Shown here one piece after another: positions 31,114 through 36,619 of a DNA stretch of 36,619 bases. Source of the stretch: JBHIFE01 sp046760985 (GTDB lineage: Bacteria > Chloroflexota > Dehalococcoidia > Dehalococcoidales > RBG-16-60-22); assembly GCA_046760985.1 (NCBI GenBank), contig JBHIFE010000001.1, forward strand, positions 1-36,619, written 5' to 3'. Made by a program: the position numbers and the translations under genes. The notes under the pieces were generated by a model. It had not been told where the DNA came from and made no database searches. It saw nothing but the letters and a program-made list of their open reading frames with translations. The first letter of the stretch is position 1, and every line of letters starts with the position of its first letter.

Positions 31114-33708
31114 TTACTCCCTCCACTTTTCTATTTCAACCAGGCATGAGTTCGGTGCCATCCCACAGGCATTCTTAGATACGAAGCGGTGAGGTGTCAG
31201 CAGGTTAATGCATCCGCCTCTATCTGGCGATTCTCCAGGCTCACCGATTGGCTCGTAATTAGCGGAGGACTCATAAGAATGGACCACTCCGGGTGGAACT
31301 CGTCCCGTAATTTGGGCAGCACATAAAACAGCCCCTCTATCATTGTAGACTTTGACCACGCCGCCGTTTTTAATACCTCTTGCCTCAGCATCCTTCGGGT
31401 TCACCCGAATCACCCAGTAGTAATATCCGTCTTCCTTCTTAACCCTGTGGTCCGGTATTTCATTCATCCAGCTTTCTTTTCCATCATACATGGTGTGGAA
31501 GCTATACTTGGGATGAGGTGAAATGAGCTGTAGAGGATATTTGGACACCAGTTCTTTAGTATGATGACCTTCCCACGATGGTATGTACTTGGGAACAGGC
31601 GGTCTTTCCGGGTCGTCAGGGTCGAAACGTTTGAGGCTCTGCGATTCAAACTCTATTTTCCCCGACTGGGTTGCCAGGTTTCCTTCTCTGTCCGGCAGCC
31701 CTTCTACGGCTCCGCCAACAGGACCCCAGTCCGGTGTATCCCTCCTTCTACCTTCAGCAAACCACCTTAAGGCTGGCGTTGGCTTATAGTTTTTCGGCAG
31801 AGGAATGACAAAATAGCCTTTCTTCTCGAATTCTTCCCATGAAATGTATTTGGGCAGGTCGCTTGCCTCAAACAATCTTTTCACCCAGTCTAACTCACTC
31901 AGACCTCCCTCGGTGAACTTATCGTAGAACCCAAGCCTCTCAGCCACCGTGGCGAATATGTCGTAGTCCGACTTAGATTCTCCAAGAGGCTCAATACATT
32001 TCTTTTGCAGCACTACTATCCGGTGGTTGGTACCATAGGAATTATGAGGTATGTAGCCTGAACAGTGAGCCCACTCGCCAATGTCCCACCTTTCAAAGTT
32101 TGTGCAGGCTGGAAGCACCAGGTCAGCAAACTGAGCCTCTCCCTCCATCCAGATGGACTGGTTAACTACAAATTCCAGCTTGGGGCTTTGATACATCCTG
32201 ACCCATCTGTTGGTGTTGTTCATAGTACCAATGTAGGCACCACCGTACCGCCAGAACATTTTGACTTCTGGATATCCGTCTTCAGGATACTTGTATTTTT
32301 TAAACTGGGTTTCCGTAGAAGCACCACAGAAGCCTTTTCCCCGCCATTCTTGAGGCGGATTTAAGATGCATTCGGGGAGTAGAATCCTCGGCATATGCTG
32401 CCCTCCAGGGTCATTTACAGCAGACCTCACCGGCTTTTTAGTCACTGCTCGGGAGAGCATTTGGTATTGGGCAGCAGTGTTTATCGGGTCACCCGATATT
32501 GCTCCCTCGGTATATCCTGGAAATACGAATTCGGTATTATACGGGGCGCCTCCTGTTGTCGACCAGATGTTAATACCCGGTTTACCCAGTCCCTGCATTG
32601 CCTGTAACAGGACCATCATTCTCGCCCATTCCGTTCCGTAAGCGGTTCGGCAGGCTCCTCCCCAGCCTCCAAGCCCTCCAGCCGCCAGCATGGTTTTCTT
32701 TTTTGCCCACTCCCTGGCTAGGGCTTTAATCTCCCGCCCGGGTATCCCCGTCTCTTCCTCAGCCCATTCCGGAGTCTTAGGAAAACCATCTTCCTTGCCC
32801 AGAATATAGTCTCTCCAGTTTTCAAAGCCGAAGGTACGCTTTTCAACATAGTCTTTATCGTAAAGGTTTTCAGTGAGCCAAACATAGGCGATGGCAGCGG
32901 CTAGAGCCGAATTGGTGTCAGGTCTTGGCGCAAACCATTTGTCAGCAAGGTTTACTGCAGTAAAGTTGTAGTAAGGGTCTATGAAAACCATTTTCACACC
33001 TAACTCTTTCAACCAGAAGCGCCATATGGTTGACTCCTGCCCGGTATATATTCCGCCCGTAGTCTCGGGGTCACTAGACCAGAAAACTATCATTTCACAG
33101 TGTTTCAAGGCATCTTCCAAGAGGTCGTATTGTTCTGGAACTCCCAGCCTCCAGGCAAACCCAAACGTATGCATGGCACCCCAGTGCCAGCCTTCCCAGC
33201 TGTCCGGGTTATGGTCGGCGTAAGTGTAGCCCAGAATATCCATAAACCTGAAGTAGGTGCTATGCCTGTACCCAATATGACCCCAGTTATGGTGCGAAGA
33301 AGGTGTGCTTAAAAGGGCTCCCGGCCCGTAGCTTTTATGGATACGCTTTATTTCATTGGTGAGAATATCTAAAGCCTCATCCCAGCTTACTCGCTCATAG
33401 CCTGATTTACCTCTATTTTCAGGTTTCCTGTCTCCATCAGGATTGAAGTCCACTCTTTTAAGTGGGTAAAGGATTCTGTTAGACGAGTATATTCTTGACC
33501 TTTCGGCTAGAGTATATGAAGATAGCATTGCTCTTCTTGGGGGAGAGAATTTTCTTCCACGTGCCTCGATGACCCAAGACGCAGCATCATCAGAGCCAAG
33601 TTGCAGTGGCTCAAGGCGTGTTATTCTTCCGTTTTTGACATAAACATAAACTGGTCCGCCAACAGTACAATTGGTAAGAACTTGTTCATCTTTTGTGGAA
33701 CAACTCAT
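31114..33708 (-). CDS. Pyrogallol-phloroglucinol transhydroxylase-type molybdopterin large subunit 2
   Basis: I place the start at ATG 33708 (GGGGAG six bases before), giving 864 residues, close to the 875 of the Pelobacter enzyme as I recall it. It begins VGGPVYVYVKNGRITRLEPL without Fe-S cysteines. SSHHNWGHIGYRHSTYFRF and ADHNPDSWEGWHWG carry His139, Tyr147, Arg148, Asp169, Ser170 (Mo ligand) and Trp171; GGLGGWGGACR carries Trp349; FPGYTEG carries Tyr399; GKGF and AHCSGY keep the Phe, Cys and Tyr. Each corresponds to the Pelobacter residue five higher in numbering up to Tyr404, with no gap. The family transfers a hydroxyl between phenolic rings, turning pyrogallol into phloroglucinol. All recalled pocket residues are present, so I assign it the true transhydroxylase role. 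It is coupled to beta-2. Confidence 0.93.
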   Translation of the reverse strand: MSCSTKDEQVLTNCTVGGPVYVYVKNGRITRLEPLQLGSDDAASWVIEARGRKFSPPRRAMLSSYTLAERSRIYSSNRILYPLKRVDFNPDGDRKPENRGKSGYERVSWDEALDILTNEIKRIHKSYGPGALLSTPSSHHNWGHIGYRHSTYFRFMDILGYTYADHNPDSWEGWHWGAMHTFGFAWRLGVPEQYDLLEDALKHCEMIVFWSSDPETTGGIYTGQESTIWRFWLKELGVKMVFIDPYYNFTAVNLADKWFAPRPDTNSALAAAIAYVWLTENLYDKDYVEKRTFGFENWRDYILGKEDGFPKTPEWAEEETGIPGREIKALAREWAKKKTMLAAGGLGGWGGACRTAYGTEWARMMVLLQAMQGLGKPGINIWSTTGGAPYNTEFVFPGYTEGAISGDPINTAAQYQMLSRAVTKKPVRSAVNDPGGQHMPRILLPECILNPPQEWRGKGFCGASTETQFKKYKYPEDGYPEVKMFWRYGGAYIGTMNNTNRWVRMYQSPKLEFVVNQSIWMEGEAQFADLVLPACTNFERWDIGEWAHCSGYIPHNSYGTNHRIVVLQKKCIEPLGESKSDYDIFATVAERLGFYDKFTEGGLSELDWVKRLFEASDLPKYISWEEFEKKGYFVIPLPKNYKPTPALRWFAEGRRRDTPDWGPVGGAVEGLPDREGNLATQSGKIEFESQSLKRFDPDDPERPPVPKYIPSWEGHHTKELVSKYPLQLISPHPKYSFHTMYDGKESWMNEIPDHRVKKEDGYYYWVIRVNPKDAEARGIKNGGVVKVYNDRGAVLCAAQITGRVPPGVVHSYESSANYEPIGEPGESPDRGGCINLLTPHRFVSKNACGMAPNSCLVEIEKWRE

Positions 33709-33765
33709 ATTCAACTCCCCTTTATTTGACATACTTTATTCCTTAAGCCATGCTGAACGTTCCAG

Positions 33766-34977
33766 TTACCAAGCCCTACTCAGGATACAGACGGCGCTGT
33801 TGCCCGCATACCCGTAGCTTTGGGCAAGTCCTACCTTGGGATTATTCGTGACCTGTCTGCCGCCGGCTTCGCCCCGTAGCTGTATCGCTATTTCGATAAC
33901 TTGCCAGAGACCCTGTGCTACGGTGGCTTCACCAAAGGCTCCGAAGCCACCGCTGGGGCAAACCGGAATCTTACCATCCGGGACATTGAAATCACCCCGC
34001 CGGAACCACTTTTCTGACTCACCATAGTCCAATCCAAGAATTATGTCCAGATATGCGAAGTAATGCCATGAGCTATTGTCTGGCAACTCAATAAGGTTAA
34101 TATCGGTGGGTTGACGCCCAGATTGTTTGTAAGCGCTGGCAATGGCGTTCCTACTTTCGCTCAAGGAAAGAACACCAGGCCTCGGGTATGAACTCAACTG
34201 GGTAAGTATCACCGTGGGGTCACCGAAGGAAGCTGACCCAAGCGAAACTCCCTCGATTAGGAGGGGTTTATCAGTGTACTGCTTAGCTTTCTCCATCGGG
34301 GCTAGGATGATTGCGGCGGCGCCATCACTGGTGGCGCAAATCTCAAAAAGACGTAATGGGTCGCAGACCATTGGTGAGGCGAGGACCTCCTCCTTGGTGA
34401 ATGCTTTCTTATATCTAGCGTTTGGATTATAAACACTACCTTTGCTGGTAATGACTTTAACCATAGCCAAGTCATCTTCAGTGGTGCCCACATCATGCAT
34501 TCTACGCTTGCACTCCATAGCCCAGTAGGCGGGATTAGTCTCACCAGTCATGACGTAGCGCTGGTAATCAGTGTCGAAATTAGTGTCTGTAGATTGAGGT
34601 CGGAAGAAGCCTCCTGCCGATTTATCCGAACCCACAGCGATAACCACATCGTGTTCGCCACTGGCTACGGTGAAATAGGCTTCTCTCAGGATAGACTGCC
34701 CAGAGGCACAAGCATTGACTACATTGGTACAGGGTATGCCTGTTCCTCCCATCATAGAAGCAACTGTAGTGCCTAACAATAATGACGGTACGCCTCCTTG
34801 GTCAGCGACCCACATATAGGCGCCACAGGTCATAGCTTCTATTTCTCTCCAGCTCATTTTGGCATCAGCTAAAGCGTTGGTGATAGCTTCGGTAGCCATT
34901 TCCGCCATGGACTTTTCCCCAAATACACCCCACGGATGGAGCCCCACCCCGACAATAACAACTTCTCTGTGTTTCAT
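33766..34977 (-). CDS. Thiolase-superfamily (SCP2-thiolase-like) protein with altered catalytic His
   Basis: The 403-residue protein is of the thiolase fold: VVIVGVGLHPWG, SWREIEAM, the nucleophile region TNVVNACASGQSILREA with Cys, CATSDGAAAII, and the C-terminal CPSGGFGAFGEATVAQGLWQ. In active thiolases the last motif reads NPSGG..GHP; here GEA replaces GHP, so the usual catalytic His is missing, and the HDCF-type motif is PDNSSW. It could therefore be a CoA/acyl-binding or ligase-type member rather than a normal thiolase. It is paired with the DUF35 protein encoded 20 bp upstream, the standard partner for this subfamily. The role in the pathway, perhaps handling acetoacetyl-CoA, is inferred. 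Confidence 0.88.
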   Translation of the reverse strand: MKHREVVIVGVGLHPWGVFGEKSMAEMATEAITNALADAKMSWREIEAMTCGAYMWVADQGGVPSLLLGTTVASMMGGTGIPCTNVVNACASGQSILREAYFTVASGEHDVVIAVGSDKSAGGFFRPQSTDTNFDTDYQRYVMTGETNPAYWAMECKRRMHDVGTTEDDLAMVKVITSKGSVYNPNARYKKAFTKEEVLASPMVCDPLRLFEICATSDGAAAIILAPMEKAKQYTDKPLLIEGVSLGSASFGDPTVILTQLSSYPRPGVLSLSESRNAIASAYKQSGRQPTDINLIELPDNSSWHYFAYLDIILGLDYGESEKWFRRGDFNVPDGKIPVCPSGGFGAFGEATVAQGLWQVIEIAIQLRGEAGGRQVTNNPKVGLAQSYGYAGNSAVCILSRAW

Positions 34978-34997
34978 TTATCTCTATATCCTCCCGT

Positions 34998-35426
34998 CTA
35001 TCTACCCTGGGCAATTGGTTTCCATGCCCAGGTTAGATATTCGTTTTCTTCATCTTCGAAGAGTTTCTTAGTGGTCATCTCCATTTCCATGCCGAATTCC
35101 ACCTTATCTGTGGTTAGCATGCCCAGTATCCTCAAACCTTCGGGCAGATCCAACATGCCAATAGGGAACGGCTCAAAGGGCTCCATCTTAAACGGAGCTG
35201 GCGGTGGATACATCTGTACCGCCCAGGTGTGGAGCTTTGCCCGGTTGGCTAGCTCAATTACTTCTACCTTTGCCTTATCTTTGACACAGTCAGGATTGGT
35301 ACAATAGGGGGATTTGGGGAAAGCCAACGTGCCGCATTTCTTGCATCTGCTGGCTATTAGTCTTGGCTGGTCAGATGGCCAGGTGAATAGCCCTTCAACC
35401 AAGGGAACTTTATTTTTGCCGGACAC
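34998..35426 (-). CDS. Zinc-ribbon OB-fold protein (DUF35) partner of the thiolase
   Basis: The 142-residue protein begins at GTG 35426 after GAGGAGG. The N-terminal helix and zinc ribbon (CKKCGTLAFPKSPYCTNPDC) are followed by an OB-fold domain (KLHTWAVQMYPPP, PFPIGMLDLPEGLRILGML). DUF35 proteins form complexes with SCP2-type thiolases and shield or channel acyl-CoA intermediates. The gene precedes the thiolase-like gene by 20 bp. It is the first gene of the minus-strand group that also encodes the second transhydroxylase. Confidence 0.93.
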   Translation of the reverse strand: MSGKNKVPLVEGLFTWPSDQPRLIASRCKKCGTLAFPKSPYCTNPDCVKDKAKVEVIELANRAKLHTWAVQMYPPPAPFKMEPFEPFPIGMLDLPEGLRILGMLTTDKVEFGMEMEMTTKKLFEDEENEYLTWAWKPIAQGR

Positions 35427-35682
35427 TATAAAACCTCCTCAAGCAAACTAGACTTAAGTGATGATAGCTTCCAAACAATACCTCTCGCCTAGTCTACCAA
35501 AATTAGCTTTTACATTCCAGCTATTTTTATGGTTTAAATGTTGTGTTACTATTTGATTGCCTAACCTTGTAGTGGTAGTATCTAGACATTAAAATGTTGT
35601 TAAAAAAGAAGTGTGTCAGATTAGATATATGAGTAGAAGTTCGAGGTGCAAATAACAATAATATATATTTGGAGGAAGTACA

Positions 35683-36619
35683 ATGACTGTTGGTACTATG
35701 GCAGTTGATTTTGAAGAAAGGGTCAATTATGAACGGTTGCGCCAGGAACGTTTGGCAAAGGCAAAAGAACAGCTGAAGGCACATGGCTTGGGTGCCCTCC
35801 TGTGCTACGATTTTGACAACATCCGCTATATTACGGGAACACATGTCGGCGAATGGGCTAGGAATAAAATGCAGCGGTTTACGATTTTGCCAAAGGATGC
35901 AGACCCTCTTCTTTATGACCCGGCAGCTCCGGCAAAGCGGAAGACCGCGCCGTGGATTGCTGATCGGGTTTTCCCCGCTGTCGGTTCGATGAGGGGTGCC
36001 ATCCCCCCGGAGGTTGGGAATGTCGAGGCATTGGCTAAGACAGTCAAAGAAGTCCTTTCGAGATATGGGGTAGCCAATCAACCTATGGGGATTGATATTT
36101 TGGATGTCCCCTTTGCCAAAGCGCTGGAGAAGGAGAAGATAGAGGTGGTAGATGGTCAGCAGGTAATGCTGGATGCTAGGATCATCAAGACCAAAGACGA
36201 AATTGAACTCTTAAAGCTTGCTGCAGCCATGGCGGATGCAGCCTATGAAGATATTGTCAGAAATATTAAACCTGGGGTCAAAGAAAGTGACCTAGTTGCG
36301 ATTGCCAATAGGACACTGTTCACCCTAGGGTCTGATCTGGTGGAGTGCGTGAATTGTGTCTCCGGACCTCGAGCTCAGCCCCATCCCCATACTTTCGGTG
36401 ATAGGATTATTCGGCCAGGAGACATGGTTTTCCTTGATATCATGCATTCATTTAATGGCTATCGGACCTGTTATTATCGCACCTTTATCTGTGGAAAGCC
36501 AACCAGAGCACAGGTTGAGGCTTATGACAAGACCTGGGCATGGTTGAAGAAATCTATCGAGGCAGTTAAGCCCGGAGTGACCACGGCAGATGTGGCTCGC
36601 TGTTGGCCTCCAGCAGAAG
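35683..36619 (+). CDS. M24-family (Xaa-Pro peptidase/creatinase-like) protein, N-terminal part
   Basis: ATG 35683 follows GGAGG by seven bases and the frame is open for 312 codons to the window edge. Residues about 15-165 are the creatinase N-terminal domain (YERLRQERLAKAKEQLKAHGLGALLCYDFDNIRYITG). The M24 catalytic domain begins near residue 170 (KTKDEIELLKLAAAMADAAYEDI, CVSGPRAQPHPHTFGDRIIRPGDMVFLDI). At the site where aminopeptidases have GY..D..RTF with a metal-binding Asp, this protein reads GYRTCYYRTF, so the second metal Asp is replaced by Tyr. It may be a metal-free creatinase-type hydrolase rather than a peptidase. A minus-strand frame over 35527-36081 is a shadow. The C-terminal metal residues lie outside the window. 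Confidence 0.9.
   Translation, partial: MTVGTMAVDFEERVNYERLRQERLAKAKEQLKAHGLGALLCYDFDNIRYITGTHVGEWARNKMQRFTILPKDADPLLYDPAAPAKRKTAPWIADRVFPAVGSMRGAIPPEVGNVEALAKTVKEVLSRYGVANQPMGIDILDVPFAKALEKEKIEVVDGQQVMLDARIIKTKDEIELLKLAAAMADAAYEDIVRNIKPGVKESDLVAIANRTLFTLGSDLVECVNCVSGPRAQPHPHTFGDRIIRPGDMVFLDIMHSFNGYRTCYYRTFICGKPTRAQVEAYDKTWAWLKKSIEAVKPGVTTADVARCWPPAE

Noticed and set aside
35527..36081. 184-residue minus-strand frame
   Set aside because: It lies opposite a well-supported M24 gene with a strong start and a conserved protein sequence.
1..36619. CRISPR arrays, tRNA/rRNA genes, insertion sequences
   Set aside because: No direct-repeat spacer arrays, transposase genes, terminal inverted repeats or RNA gene signatures were seen by eye.

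Overview
This window reads as a contig from an anaerobic, uncultured bacterium. A Dehalococcoidia-like member of the Chloroflexota is my best guess, from the mix of a quinol-cytochrome bc/NrfD complex, BKACE and acetoacetyl-CoA enzymes, molybdopterin enzymes and a branched-chain-type ABC transporter. That assignment is an inference from gene content; there is no rRNA gene to confirm it. Gene density is high, most genes are on the minus strand, and nearly all starts have AGGAGG-type ribosome binding sites, often with GTG or TTG start codons.

Left part (1-11133): the N-terminus of a proline-rich lipoprotein, a broken restriction-type nuclease fragment, then a long minus-strand respiratory operon. 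In transcription order it encodes a slipin/SPFH membrane protein, a Rieske protein, cytochrome b6, subunit IV fused to a cytochrome c tail, a deca-heme cytochrome c, a Tat-exported four-cluster ferredoxin, an NrfD-type quinol-binding membrane protein and a small two-helix membrane protein. Upstream lie two response regulators and a large sensor kinase whose outside domain carries a heme c (CxxCH) site.

Middle part (11859-23663): a minus-strand catabolic operon, interrupted only by a divergent universal stress protein gene. It encodes a DsrE-like protein, a 3-hydroxyacyl-CoA-dehydrogenase-like enzyme, an SDR reductase, a cyclase-family hydrolase, a cupin, a molybdopterin transhydroxylase-like large subunit with an SCP2-like N-terminal domain, its ferredoxin subunit, an FmdE-like protein, a BKACE enzyme and acetoacetyl-CoA synthetase.

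Right part (24175-36619): a plus-strand livKGFHM-type transporter; then a minus-strand group (DUF35 protein, thiolase-like protein, a second transhydroxylase alpha/beta pair, a membrane protein and a THEP1-like NTPase); then the start of a plus-strand M24 peptidase-family gene.

Main interpretation: the window appears to encode anaerobic trihydroxybenzene (pyrogallol/phloroglucinol) breakdown. Proposed steps are transhydroxylation to phloroglucinol (33708-30272), reduction by the SDR, ring opening by the cyclase, oxidation by the dehydrogenase, cleavage by the BKACE enzyme with acetyl-CoA, and acetoacetate activation by acetoacetyl-CoA synthetase. The second transhydroxylase (31114-33708) keeps every active-site residue I recall from the Pelobacter enzyme at constant spacing. 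The first (16451-19459) keeps the Mo-site residues but has a changed pocket and a lipid/acyl-binding-type domain, so it may act on a different polyphenol. The neighbouring bc/NrfD/multiheme operon would supply the respiratory chain, but a link between the two halves is only suggested by proximity.
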